From assembly GCA_905221605.1 (NCBI GenBank), contig CAJNDS010002390.1, positions 309,239 to 373,238 on the forward strand: a stretch of 64,000 bases of DNA, written 5' to 3'. The DNA comes from Symbiodinium natans (taxonomy: Eukaryota > Sar > Dinophyceae > Suessiales > Symbiodiniaceae). How positions within the stretch are numbered: the stretch's first letter is position 1; the number at the start of each line of letters is the position of its first letter. Position numbers and translations under genes: made by a program. The notes under the pieces were generated by a model, which was not told the origin of the DNA, did not search any database, and worked only from the letters and a program-made list of their open reading frames with translations. Shown here piece after piece: positions 1 through 10,062 of this stretch.

Positions 1-3000
1 CCGCGGCGACTCTTCAGGGCTTCCCGAAGCCTTGGTACTTGTAAAGACATCAGAAACATTATCATCTGAGACGCTTTCGGGCTGTGTCCAACAACAAAGT
101 TAACAATACTTCCCAAGGAGGGTCTAGATACAATGCAGCAGCGGCCTCCAGATCCCCCTTGTCCTGTAGGAGCCTCGCCAAGTTGTTCATTGAAGCGATG
201 GTGTCTAGATGGTCGTTGCCCAGTTTGGCCTTGCCTTGACAACTGCGCGAAAACAACAGCAGGCACACGAAGCCTTTCACAGCACAAATGCCCGACATGT
301 CTAAAGCAGCTCCGCATGACGCCAGTCCTGCAAGCTGGGCCCGCGGCACTTTTGCAAGTTCTCCAGACAGAGTGGCTCCGCAGCCATCAGATCGCCCGTC
401 GTCAGCAAGAACGCTGCCAGGGCACGATGGAAATCCAGGGTCCGCGGATTGTCCTCACCAAGCACAGCTCGGCCTCGGCAGCGCATCCATCGCCACTGAC
501 ACACAGTTTTTGGTGCAAGCTTGGCACCAAGCCCATTGAACAAAGATGCGTGCACAGCAGCACAGCAGAGAGTATACGCCAGGTCCGAGTCGGATCTTAA
601 AATCCAAAAGTAGAGTTCAGCACGCGCTGCACTCCAGAGCGGATGTGCTGCCCAGCAGCACAAGAAGTAGACATGTTGCCTTTTCTTTCTCGTTTGCCAC
701 AGTCTGGCCACTTATCCGAGCAGAAAAGCCAATCTTACAAAACAGATCCCGTCTGAATTAAGACTAAGAACATCAAAAAACATACTTTAGCCCCAAGATG
801 GAAGCAGAAAGAGGGGATGACACGCAACTGCACTAAACAAAAGGGTGTTCTCAAGCGGCACTCCCAGAGTTTGCAAAACCCCAAAGACAAAACCTGCAAG
901 AGCTCTCCAACACACCAGGGACAAGAGAGAGCTGCTGAACCGGAGAGCCCCGTCTTCTTGCTCTCTCGAATTCAAGAATATACGGTGTCACTTACGGAAA
1001 GTTGCTGAGCCAACACACTGGTCTGTCGTCAGAAAGCCTGCGAAACTGGGAGGGAACCAAAGGCAGGGCGGGCAGGGTACAGGGCCGCCGCATGACGGGC
1101 ACCTTTTTTGTTTGGCTGCTGCTTGCGCAGGAGCTTGAGCCCATACCTTGCATAATGACATAGAATACTGGATGAGTTATGCTTTATATACTGTCCAGTA
1201 CCGCCCTACATGACAGTCGGCCCTCTGCCCCCCCAAAACCTGCACTGAGTCCTGGGCTCCTCTCCAACGCCTCTCGATACAGCGGCCCCGCGGCACCGAA
1301 GTCGCCTTTCGCGCTCAGGAGATCCGCCAAGTTCTTCATGTAGATGATGGTGTTCTCATGGTCGTCGCCCAACTTGGCACGGCCTTGGCATGATCTCAAC
1401 AACACTTCCGGCACATTCCGCCCCCCGCCCCCCCAAAGAAATGAGCCTGAAGTGCCTGGCGGAGTTGGACCAAATCCCCTGAGCCCGCGGCCTTTTTCCA
1501 GAACCGTTCGACAGAGTGGCTCCGCACCGTCCAGATCGCCCTTGGTCTCAAGGAGCCGACCCAAGTCGTTCATGGAGACGAGCGTCTCCGGATGATCGCT
1601 GCCCAGCTTGGCTTCACCTTGGATCGGGGGGGCATCCAGTCAAAAACGATTGTCAAAGCTCAGGGCGCAACCTAGATTGTGCTGAGCGGCGGCACTCCAA
1701 AGCCTGCCGATACAAGGCCTCTGCTGTGCCGAGGTCACCCTTCTCTCTGAAGAGGCGGGCACATACATTCATGGTATGGAGGGTGTCCGGATGGTCTTGA
1801 CCCAGTACTTCACAGCCTTGGCCAGATCTGGCACAGGGCCGCAGCACCCAAAAAAAGGCACCAAACCCTTCTTCCATAACCCTTGGTGAGCGGCGCTTCT
1901 GCAAAGCGAAGAGAAGCAGTGGCTCGGCATCCTTCAGTTGACCTTTGGTCATCAGGAGACCTGCCAAGTTGAAGATGTCCATGAGGGTGACCGGGTCGAC
2001 GTCGCCCCGCGTCGCCCGGCCTCAGGGAATCATAAAACCCCAAAATTGGAAGACTTCGTCCTCAGGCTCAAGGAATGGCCCGAAAGCCCAGATTTCGGGT
2101 CTAGAGCTTAAGGGCGTAGTTTAGGGTTTAGGGGTTCCGGGTTTAGGGGTTTAGGGCCTAAGTTTAGGGTTTTGGGTTTAGGGTTTAGGGTTTTGGGGTT
2201 TTGGGGGGGTTTTGGGTTTTGGGGTTTTGGGTTTAGGGGTTTAGGGTTTAAGACAAAAACACGGGCTGAGCCCGTGGCTTCGCTCCACGGCCTCGCGAAA
2301 CAGCGGCTCTGCTTCGTCCAGCTCGCACTTGAACTCGAGGAAAGCAGCCTCGGGGGCACCCTTAGAACACGACAGCTCGTTTTAGGGTTTAGGTTTAGGG
2401 TTTAGGGTCTAAGTTTAAGGTTTAGGGTTTAGGGTCGCCCAACTCAAAAGCAACAAAGCAGAGAATCAACCCTGGCTTGATATTTCCGATTGCTTGATCC
2501 GAACAAAAAGTCGAAGAGAACTCCGAGGTGAGTGTAGTAGCGAGGTTGGCCACGCAGGCTTGGGTGACAGTGTGGTCACCACCCAGAGCAGCTCGGCCTC
2601 GGCACTGCCAGAGTTGGTGCCAAAAGGGAGTTTGGATCAGGGCCTGGACTTGGGCCTTGTTCGAGGATTTGAGGTTTAGGGTTTTAGGCAGTTTTAGGGT
2701 TCAGGGTCTCAGGGTTGCAGGGTTTTGGGGCTTGAGAATATCGGGTTTCTTTTTGCTTGGGGGAGAGAGGGGTGGGCGCCGAATTTAGGGCTTTGGGCTG
2801 TGTAAGGCTGTAGGGTTTGGGGCTTGGGGCCTAGCCTGTGAGCACAGCTGTACACATGAAACGATGGAAGATGCTAGAGCGAATGCTTTAGTAGCGATGT
2901 GTAGGAGCACTCTGCCATGCAACAAAACCACTCCCCATCTGAGCCACTGCGTCTCAGGCTTTCCCTGAAGAGCTCCTCCGCCTCCTGGAGCTGCACACGT

Positions 3001-4526
3001 TTTTCGAGCCTCGTTGCTAGCTCTTGCATGCAGGCCAGGGTGTCAACGTTGTCACTTCCCCGCGTGGCATGCAGGTGCTTCAGGCGGAGTCGTAGCAGCT
3101 GCACCAGTCCGTCCGCTTCCGCCGACACGTTGTGCACTTGCCCGGCGTCATTGGCCACACGTACCACCCATACATCCCGGGCTCGGTCCACGGGCTTGCC
3201 CTTGTAGTCCTCGCCGAGGCGGACCATGCGCTCCTCACCCGTAGCCTTGTCCCGCACAAACTTTTGGTCGAGGTCGGGCCTCTGCTCGACAAAGGACTCA
3301 ACAAAAACATCTTAGAAGACCCAACCTTGAAACCGAACCTGCTTGCACGGTTGCAGAATACACAGGTCATCTGTCCAGGGACACTTTTCACAAATGACAG
3401 CCAGTGGACTGTGAAGGCTGTCCACACTTGCTGGAACCCAAGCACGGTGATAAGGGGCGGTGTACGTTGGCACTGCTACAGCACACCTTTGCTTCAGCCA
3501 CGGCACGTCTGTCGTTCAAAGATGTTGTAGGCCACAGCCCTAGGCACCAACAGCGGAATGCAGAACGACGCGCGCTCTCCCCACTCGCGTCGGACACGTT
3601 TTGCTTCGTCGTCGTTGGTGTCGCCTTCCCGGAGGATGCAACAACGAAGGCATGTGAGATGCAGCTGCCATGCATCTTTTTTTTGGCATGCTGTTTGAAA
3701 GTTTTGCCAGCAAACCTTCTTATGTCCTGCCATTTTTGGATTCTACTCTCAGAGTTGTTCGCTCCTGAAGCCCCTTGGTTCTTTTTGAATTTGGGAACAT
3801 GGGGTGTTTCCGAGAATAGGGGTACCCTTTGAGGGGGTCTACTTGGGTAATAGAAGGGATACCCCTATTTTGGGAAATACCCACATCTTTTCTGTAGGTT
3901 CATTGGGTTTCTTGCACGCTGACCAGCGGGCTCGCCTGGCCTCGCGTGGTTTTGGAAGGCGCTACAAAGACTGAGGCTGCCACGGAACGGGCTCCCATTG
4001 CTGTAGTTGTTGAGAAGAATACGGACGCGCAACGTCCAGACCTTGAGGCGACTGCTTGAAAGTTTGGACGTGCAGGTACAGATGAAGGCCCAGCAAAAAA
4101 AAAAGTCCGAGAACTCGGGGAACTGCACTACGGCTACACGATGCTGCTTGGAACGTATGCTTGCTTGCTCGGTTCGAAATCAACTGCACATCAGCGGCAG
4201 CTTGGTTGCAACAGAAACTCTTTTGAGCTCAGGGCTATCACACGCAACTAGGGTTTAGGGTTTAGGGTTTAGGGTTTGGGGTTTAGGGTAACTGATTTCG
4301 TGAATCTTGCTGCTAGCTGTTTCAGCCGCGTTGCAGCCGGCTCGTGCTGGGAGGCATACACGCCCTTGCCGAAGTGGGCACGAGACTCCTCGAGCGACGC
4401 ATAGAGCTCCGCCGTGGTCTTCCGGAGATCTGCTACGTTCCGAAACGCGCGTTCATCCGTGTAGTGGTACAGCACCATGAAGTCGTCATCATCCCCGCGT
4501 AGCAAATCCCGTAGGTCCACCGCGTG
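1..4526 (-). CDS. ADP-ribosyltransferase-like / TPR repeat gene, multi-exon, 3' end beyond window
   Basis: Eleven exon-like blocks on the minus strand read in order from 4526 down to about 125. The first three carry a segment with PARP-type landmarks: LYHYT (the His of the His-Tyr-Glu triad in that superfamily) and FGKGVYAS (like the G[KR]G[IV]Y motif that supplies the Tyr), followed by RILLNNYSNGSPF and a block ending PRAVAYNIFERQT. The fourth is a linker leading into the first TPR. The rest are kinesin-light-chain-like TPRs of the form LGxDHPxTLxxMNxLAxLLxxKGDLxxAEPLxR. Such TPRs serve as protein-binding scaffolds. No start codon is identified and the gene leaves the window on the left. Several introns contain TTTAGGG-type repeats. 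The transferase assignment rests on two motifs and is an inference; the TPR part is secure. Some exons carry odd inserts, so a decaying copy cannot be ruled out. Confidence 0.7.
125..275 (-). CDS. Exon: TPR at left edge
   Basis: Reads RSCQGKAKLGNDHLDTIASM then NNLARLLQDKGDLEAAAALY on the minus strand, a clear TPR. Bases 1-120 hold no further exon that I can call; the gene presumably continues beyond the window. Confidence 0.6.
340..500 (-). CDS. Exon: diverged TPR
   Basis: Reads GRAVLGEDNPRTLDFHRALA then AFLLTTGDLMAAEPLCLENL on the minus strand. The NxLA helix has changed to RALAAFL, but the repeat length and the AAEPL core are kept. The stretch from about 500 to 1255 is intron; I see no exon in it. 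Confidence 0.55.
1255..1395 (-). CDS. Exon: TPR
   Basis: Reads RSCQGRAKLGDDHENTIIYM then KNLADLLSAKGDFGAAGPLY and REALE on the minus strand. One full TPR with the family spacing. The lower boundary is approximate. Confidence 0.65.
1490..1617 (-). CDS. Exon: TPR
   Basis: Reads LGSDHPETLVSMNDLGRLLE then TKGDLDGAEPLCRTVLEKGR on the minus strand. Acceptor GATCCAAG; probable GC donor near the end. The following intron is under 100 bases and is rich in poly-C/poly-G runs. Confidence 0.65.
1690..1827 (-). CDS. Exon: TPR
   Basis: Reads LGQDHPDTLHTMNVCARLFR then EKGDLGTAEALYRQALECRR on the minus strand, a canonical kinesin-light-chain-like TPR. Acceptor TGCCAG; the end is probably a GC donor just after GAGTGCCGCC. 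Confidence 0.65.
1881..2020 (-). CDS. Exon: TPR
   Basis: Reads GRATRGDVDPVTLMDIFNLA then GLLMTKGQLKDAEPLLLFAL on the minus strand, one full TPR. Acceptor TCCCTGAG; candidate donor AAGG followed by GTTATGG, which leaves a few extra residues after the usual repeat end. Confidence 0.6.
2105..2255. repeat. Degenerate TTTAGGG-type repeats in an intron
   Basis: Mixture of TTTAGGG, TTTAGGGG, TTTTGGGG and TTTGGG units on the + strand, just downstream (minus strand sense) of the exon ending at 2263. On the coding strand this is CCCTAAA orientation. Related patches lie at 2378-2440 and 2668-2835. Confidence 0.85.
2263..2360 (-). CDS. Exon: half TPR between two telomeric intron blocks
   Basis: Reads GAPEAAFLEFKCELDEAEPL then FREAVERSHGLSP on the minus strand, the second half of a TPR. 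Acceptor TTCTAAG, donor CAGCCC followed by GTGTTT. Heptamer-like repeats lie within about 20 bases of both ends. No complete first helix is visible, so the repeat is either split over exons or degenerate. Confidence 0.55.
2948..3310 (-). CDS. Exon: linker plus first TPR
   Basis: The longest exon of the gene, about 363 nt. It starts after the acceptor GTCTTCTAAG and reads VFVESFVEQRPDLDQKFVRD, then a basic/acidic linker, then SDNVDTLACMQELATRLEKR and LQEAEELFRESLRR, which is one TPR. The likely donor is CGCA followed by GTGGCT. The intron that follows holds degenerate TTTAGGG-type repeats (2668-2835 and 2378-2440). Confidence 0.6.
3507..3624 (-). CDS. Exon: C-terminal part of the PARP-like segment
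   Basis: Reads GDTNDDEAKRVRREWGER, then ASFCIPLLVPRAVAYNIFER on the minus strand, open throughout. Acceptor GGGAAG, donor CAGAC followed by GTGCCG. The hydrophobic strand pattern (FCIPLLV, AYNIF) fits the closing strands of a globular domain. It lies between the transferase-like exons and the TPR exons. Confidence 0.5.
3801..3883. mobile_element. Hairpin element, family 2 (MITE-like)
   Basis: Left arm GGGGTGTTTCCGAGAATAGG, right arm the inverse of GGGTATTTCCCAAAATAGGG, about 30 bases each, around a 25-base loop. It has a close relative at 48302-48410. It lies in an intron of the minus strand TPR gene. No transposase; a non-autonomous element or a duplicated hairpin. Confidence 0.6.
3984..4041 (-). 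CDS. Exon: RILLNNYSNGSPF segment
   Basis: Short exon VWTLRVRILLNNYSNGSPF on the minus strand. Candidate acceptor CTCAAG and candidate donor TTCC followed by GTGGCA. The motif follows the GVYAxQHEPA block in what I remember of related dinoflagellate TPR proteins, so it is probably the next piece of the same domain. Boundaries are uncertain because AG also occurs ten bases upstream. Confidence 0.45.
4249..4289 (+). repeat. (TTTAGGG)n array abutting a splice donor
   Basis: Five to six near-perfect heptamers on the + strand. For the minus strand gene this is CCCTAAA orientation, beginning a few bases inside the intron after the exon 4293-4526. Confidence 0.9.
4293..4526 (-). CDS. Exon: PARP-like segment with LYHYT and FGKGVYAS
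   Basis: Reads VDLRDLLRGDDDDFMVLYHYT, then about 30 residues, then RAHFGKGVYASQHEPA. The upstream boundary is a TTTGGCAG acceptor on the minus strand. The downstream boundary is AAATCA followed by GTTACCCTAAACCCC, so the donor GT sits three bases from a run of telomeric heptamers that opens the intron. His and Tyr positions match the first two residues of the PARP-type triad; the Glu was not located. Confidence 0.6.
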
Positions 4527-6064
4527 CTGCCAAACATGAACAGGGCCATCACGAGCGCTATATTTGAAGGTACGTATGTTCCCGACAAAAGCATCAAAGT
4601 ACTTTGCTCCCGCGAACAGCCTTGGAATGTTGAACCCACTGGCCCGAACTTTAAGCTGGCAGTTCCCACGTTCATCAAATGGTTATCAAATCTAAAAGGG
4701 TGCTAAAAGATGCGTCCTGCATGGCCTGACAAGAAGCTCCCCACGACAGTAGATGCTTGCAAAGTACTGCGATAGCACCTGGCAAAAGTAGACGCGCCGA
4801 TCGTGTTCACTCTTAACACTGAGGTCTCGACAGCAATGTTTCAGCCTTGACAGCCTCTTTGGATTAGGGCTGCGTTTGCCGAGGTGAAACCCCATCATCT
4901 CGCATCCAAACCATCACTGCAAGGCGCTTGATGGATGGGTTCGCGTTGCTTTGGGCTTGACTGTGGCGACGCTTTCACTTGCCTTAACCTGTAGCAAAGG
5001 CCGCAGCGCACCTGCTAGTTGGCCGTCGCCAGGTTTGGTTCTCCCTTTCACCCCCCCTGATAGGGGTATACACTCGGAACAAGATCGGAGACGCAGCCTG
5101 ATTCGCCTTTTCACGCTACGGCGTCGCAGGCTCTGGCGTTTACCCTTCCGACGTACGCATCTTTGCTCACCTGGACCACCCCGTTCAACTACGAAACGTC
5201 ACTCATCAGCCCGGCGATCAGCTGCACTCAAGCGAACGATCAGGAGGAGCCAAGTTGAGTTGAGCCCGAAATGCCCCTGTAAATGAATTGCTTGAACTTG
5301 TGACTGACTGGACGCGTTCACTTAATTCACTTTGTTGAGCTCACCTTATTCGCTCTCATTATATCGCGCTCCAGGAATGATAGCGAAGAAAAGGCCGCGA
5401 AACATTCTGACAAAGCAAAAACTTGCGGATGTACTTGCTCAAGGCTTCTGGTGCTTTGGGCCTAAGAGCAACAGAAAAGCATCAAGCAACCTCCATGTCT
5501 AGACCTGCAGAGGAGAGACCTCAACACTTACAGGTTCAGGGATCTTGGCTGTGAAGCTGTCGGGCCTTAGACCCTCAACAGCCGCAGTGTTCCGGGGCCT
5601 GGGGCGAAGGCGCCTGCTTGCAAGGCTTCGGCCATCGACCTCGGCCTTGGAGTAGTGTTGGCGCCCGGTTGGAAGCCTGGCAATGAGGATTATAGGTTGA
5701 GGGCTTGGGACTCGTCTACGTTGCGCATGTGTTTTCCGAGCGTTCCGGTATTTTGGGGCCCGGGCAGTAGCTTAAGGACATGTCCGAATGAACTCGGGTA
5801 TGTTTTGCAAATACCTTTGGGTTTCCCAATGACACGGCCTCGCCGCGACATGATCTCTGCAGGGGCCACGGCCAGCTGATACCAGAAGCATCAAGCGCAA
5901 AAACATAAACAAGAAAAAACAAGAACCTAGACAAACAGCGAGCATAAGAAAATGCTGTCTGTCCTCAAATGCTCTAAGCCCGAAACCATTTCAATGACAG
6001 GATCATACTTGCTTCTGCCGATGCGACATGCCTAACGAAATCGGATGGCATTGCTCGACTTTCC

Positions 6065-6205
6065 TGTCCCTAAACCCTACGAGTAAAAAACCCTAAACCC
6101 TAAACCCCTAGACCATAGACCCTAGACCCGAAACCCCCAACTCTAGACCCTAGACCCTAGACCTTAGACCCTAGACCCTAGACCCTATAGACCTCAGACC
6201 TCAAA
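6065..6205. repeat. Degenerate CCCTAAA/CCCTAGA patch
   Basis: Starts with CCCTAAACCCTA and drifts into CCCTAGA and CCTTAGA units. It stands alone in a region with few telomeric repeats, so it may be an old array. Confidence 0.8.
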
Positions 6206-6480
6206 TTGCGCAGCTGCACACGAAAAACGGGCCTCGGTGCGTTCTGCTTGCGTGCTCGCCACCTCCCGTGATTTTATTGGTTTCGATGGGTTTCTCCGGG
6301 TTTTTTGTTACGGGTTTTTGGGATTTCTGAGACCCTGGCGACACTCCCTCCACACTCTACAATTCACATACAGTTATTAGGTGAGCACCAGGGCCTCCGC
6401 CCGTGCAGCCGTGCTCTCCTTTGTCTGGACAAGGCAACGAAAAACGTGACGGACTCGACTGGTTCAAGCCACACTACGGA

Positions 6481-6552
6481 TTGCTTAAGAACCCCCCCAA
6501 AAAAGTACAAAACATAGGGATTAATAGTTTTTGGGGGGAGGTTCTTAAGCAA
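6481..6552. mobile_element. Hairpin element, family 4 (MITE-like)
   Basis: Arms TTGCTTAAGAACCCCCCCAA and the inverse of TTGCTTAAGAACCTCCCCCC around a 22-base loop; the right arm is followed by ATAGTAGGACA. The same end (TGTCCTACTATTTTGCTTAAG) appears at 16530, so this is a dispersed family of at least two members. Confidence 0.6.
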
Positions 6553-7563
6553 ATAGTAGGACATCACGATGATAACCTCTCGTAGCCTTGCATGCTCGGG
6601 TGCCATCTGGCCGAAGGTCGCAACTAAGACTGCAGCACATTGCAGCACTGAGGGCCGAGCGCAGCATCCCATGGTCAGGAGCGGCTGTGGCCTCTCGCTT
6701 TCAGCCAAAGCTGCGGTGGGTTTGCGTCCACGCTCTTGGTCTAAGGGTGCAACTAAGTTCAGTTCTCTTGCTGTGCTGCTCTGCTTGCTGCCTTGCGCAA
6801 CCCTGCCGCCGCGAGCACAAAGCCAAAGCCGGAACAAGGATCAAACCGCACCTACAGCTTCAGCTCCAAAAGTTTCTGGGTCGTGGCACGGGGGGGCTGT
6901 GAGGCATCTTGTTGAATTTCCATGTGTAGTGTCTTTTCGGCTGGCTCTGCGGTCGCGGCCAAGTGAAAGGCTTGCAGTTGAGTTGCTTCTTCAGGGCTTG
7001 TCGATCCGAGATGTCTCCTCAGCCACCGGAACACAAATCCACAACGATGGAAAGCGACAGAAGACTGGAGACGTTGCGGACATGCCAAGCTTCAATAGGG
7101 GCCAAGCTCTGTGAATACAACAGGGTCGGACCACTCGGGCCCAATATACCTTTACACAACTTGGCTCGCAAAGCCCTGCTACTTATAGCACGTGCCAGCG
7201 CTTTGGTCAGTCGTAAAAGGCGCTTGCGAGGGCTTTGCGTCAGACTTTGCACACTCTGTCTTCCCACAAGCTTCGCCTTGCGGCGAACATCATCTCCAGA
7301 ATCGCCACCAACGATCTGCGCGGCGAAACCGCGCACCCCCGGCAACAAGCAAGAAAAACGATCCACTCCCTGCAAATCTGCGGACCCAAATTGGACCCGC
7401 ACGCAGCAACATGCAGACCCAGAAACGACATTGAAGCACCATCGCACGGAATGACAGACGAGTTCGCAGAGGGGAACCAGAAGACACAACGCTTCCAGAA
7501 GATGACGCTGTACGACGACGCAGGCAAATCGACACTATCAAAACCCGGAGGCAGAACCAGCAC

Positions 7564-8082
7564 GTGATCTTCACAAATAACGTCACCATGATGGATGTCA
7601 TCACCCTCATCTCGCTCATCACCAGAGGCAACATCTATCACCACGGTCTCATCACGGCATTCGCCAACGGCTTCCAGGACCCACAAAACCAGCGGCCTGA
7701 CGGAGCAGGGGTCTGCGACGGGTTCACACAAGCATCGATCAGAAACGTCCAAAAGCGTGCAGTCGCAGCCTTCACTGGTTCAGTCAAAACGCCACCATGC
7801 AATACACAAACTCATCGAACGCAGGACGACATACAGGGCGGGAAGAGCAGCGTGTCCCAGAAGCCCTGCTCCGAAATGAGGCATAATTTCGACACGCCGA
7901 GTGAGCTAGATTTGCGACCTGCCCATCAAGGAACGCTGCGCCGGCACCTCCAAGCAAAACAAAAAGTTGCAACATCCCCTTCAATGGAGCGCAGCATTAA
8001 AAGCAAAGGCCAAACAGAAAAAGGTTTCCAGTTCAACTCTCGCAATTCGGCAAAAATTTATTCTCCACTGAAGGGCCGGTAG
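7564..8082 (+). CDS. Unassigned open frame
   Basis: 172 codons open, with a short hydrophobic start (MMDVITLISLITRGNIYHHG) and a basic remainder. No family recognised, no splice context, and long frames overlap it on the other strand. It may be a transposon scrap or chance. Confidence 0.12.
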   Translation: MIFTNNVTMMDVITLISLITRGNIYHHGLITAFANGFQDPQNQRPDGAGVCDGFTQASIRNVQKRAVAAFTGSVKTPPCNTQTHRTQDDIQGGKSSVSQKPCSEMRHNFDTPSELDLRPAHQGTLRRHLQAKQKVATSPSMERSIKSKGQTEKGFQFNSRNSAKIYSPLKGR

Positions 8083-8094
8083 CTTTGTGGATTC

Positions 8095-8275
8095 TGGGGC
8101 GCGAAGCCTCCAGAAGCTTCCAGAAGCCTCCAGACTCCAGAGCGGCAAAACAACGTCTTTGCGGGCTGTGGCGAACTCGCTGAGCCTCAAAAGCCTCCAG
8201 ATGGTTTCAGGGGCCTCCAAACTCTTCAGCCGGGCCCTCAGAAGCTTCCAAAGTCTGCAGCCACGGCAAAACCAC
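8095..8275. repeat. AGCCTCCAGAAGCTTCCAGA-type short tandem repeats
   Basis: GAAGCCTCCAGAAGCTTCC is repeated with drift, and GGCAAAACAACGTCTTTGC recurs about 120 bases on as GGCAAAACCACGTCTGC, so a unit of about 120 bp seems duplicated. Confidence 0.45.
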
Positions 8276-9509
8276 GTCTGCTACTTGCACTTTGAAACCA
8301 ACCAGGCACGAACATCAATGAAAAAAAGATGCTGGGAACAAAGATATATTAAATTGATGAATTTACAATTCCAGGCGCACTGTGACACATAAAATTGCGC
8401 GCAAATTTTTTCAAATGGATCGACAAAAGACAAAACCGAAATTCTTGTTGTTTGACGAATATTCTCAGCGAAATAAGCTGAAAACAAGATGAGCCTTACT
8501 GACTTTTTGCAACTCAATCAACCAAACTGATCTGGCTCAAAAAATCAAAAAAATCAACATCAAAAACACCATACAAAAAACACACGCTCAACGTGAAAAA
8601 ACAAAGTTTTTTGTTGCAAAACTCGTTTTAAATATTCTAATTTAAAAATTCGTGCATGCCATCTTGTCAGTCAGAATGGAAGTCAAAAATATTTTTCGAA
8701 CAAGAAGAAAAAAACATGTTATGGTGTTTTAGAAAACAAAAATCAATTTTCTGAAAATATAATTTCTTTGTAAAGACTTTGAGAAAACAGGTTGAGACCT
8801 TTTTTTTTGAACCGTCGCCTCTTTACTACATCAGCAGCGCAGTAGGTCGTCCTTGTGGGTCTCAACACTAGAGGTGAGACAGTCGCAGGCGCGAAAACCG
8901 AAACAAGCACACACCAAAAACACCACCAAACACAACCACAAAAACCCGCAGCAACCCGCCAAAACCAAAAGCGCCAAACGTCAAACTGTACAAGCCAGCG
9001 AGTGAAAAAGAAGTCGTGACTACAAAGAAGCAACCGCTAGCGCAGAGGCCCTTATTGCAAGACAACTTAACGCACGGCCAGCATGGTGAGACCAATGCAA
9101 ACAAGAACCTACCTGCACCAATCACTCAGCAGCCCGTCCCAAAGCAATGCTGCGCCACGACTGGTACAGACATTAAGCGAAAGTATGGGTAGGCCGTAAG
9201 GCAAGGAACCTCCGTCACCTAAACTGCTCAACGCGTCCGTAGAGACAGTCCCCACACAAGCGCCAGGGCCGTAGCAATAGCACTCAGGACTCCATTGTGG
9301 TTGGCAAGAAAGTTGCAAGCACACGCAGGCCTTGCAAGAGGCCATATTGTTACAGCCCCGCGCAGCGGCTGATTTTTGAGACGGCGCAAGAGCCCCAAAG
9401 GCTGCTGTTTGGCTACCGGGAGCCTATCGGCTTGGCGTGCTAGCCTGGTGCAGTTTAAGGCCCAAGGCTGCTTAACGGTCTGCAGCCAACCGCGCGTCAA
9501 GTGTGAGTA

Positions 9510-10062
9510 GCAGCGCCTGTGGAAGCAGACATGGAACTGCTAAGGCATGCTGCGAAGTACCTGAAAGGAACACCCGACGTGTCGCTGATACACAAGAAGA
9601 GCTACCCAGGAAGAAGTTTCATCGAAGAGCGAAATGAGAGAAAAGATGAAGAAGTCGAGAGAAATGTCTATGAGCAAGAGTCACTGTTGGAGATAGTGAC
9701 GGATTCCGATTGGGCAGCCGACAGAGAGTCGAGGCAAAGTGTGTCGTGTGGAGCGATCATGCTGAATGGAAATCTGATTCATTTTCAGAGCAAGCGGCAG
9801 AAGAGCATAGCTCTCAGCTCATGCGAAGCAGAGACTATCGCCGCAACGTCAATACTTTCTGAAGGAGTGTTTCTAAAGGCACTGTTAACGAGACGAGAAT
9901 CCTCGGAAAAGAACCAAAGATGGTAATGTTCGAGACAACTGATTGCTCGGAAAGGACTGGGGAAAGCCCGTCATCTCGACGTTGATCTGTTATGGATCCA
10001 GAGTATCCCGAGGTTGATCATCAAAGCGATCAAAGGCAAGGACAACCCAGCTGATCTGGGAA
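9510..10062 (+). pseudogene. Copia RNase H domain
   Basis: Reads MELLRHAAKYLKGTPDVSLI (thumb end), then TDSDWA with the first catalytic Asp, SKRQKSIALSSCEAE with the Glu, and after a break RQLIARKGLGKARHLDVDLL with the last Asp, closing in GKDNPADLGTKSL. These are the copia RNase H signatures in order. The stop at 9924-9926 sits where the third Asp (family motif DSxxA) should be. The frame is the same on both sides, so a small deletion rather than a frameshift seems to have removed that motif. Confidence 0.85.

Larger units (their letters stand above)
4540..9500. other. Stretch without recognisable genes
   Basis: Apart from the repeats listed separately I find no protein family here on either strand. 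Open frames up to about 180 codons occur but overlap one another in several frames, have no known motifs and no consistent codon bias. 5300-5900 and 8300-9100 are AT-rich and non-coding in appearance. Confidence 0.5.

Noticed and set aside
4951-5286. 111-codon Arg/Ser/Pro-rich + frame
   Set aside because: Composition follows GC-rich sequence, no motif, no acceptor/donor context, and it overlaps other frames.
7240-7752. 170-codon minus strand frame
   Set aside because: Overlaps equally long + frames; no recognisable domain. It could be real, but nothing supports choosing it.
8743-9125. Phe/Trp/Val-rich minus strand frames resembling a membrane protein
   Set aside because: They derive from a CAAAAC/CCAAAA-rich stretch; hydrophobicity is a by-product of composition.
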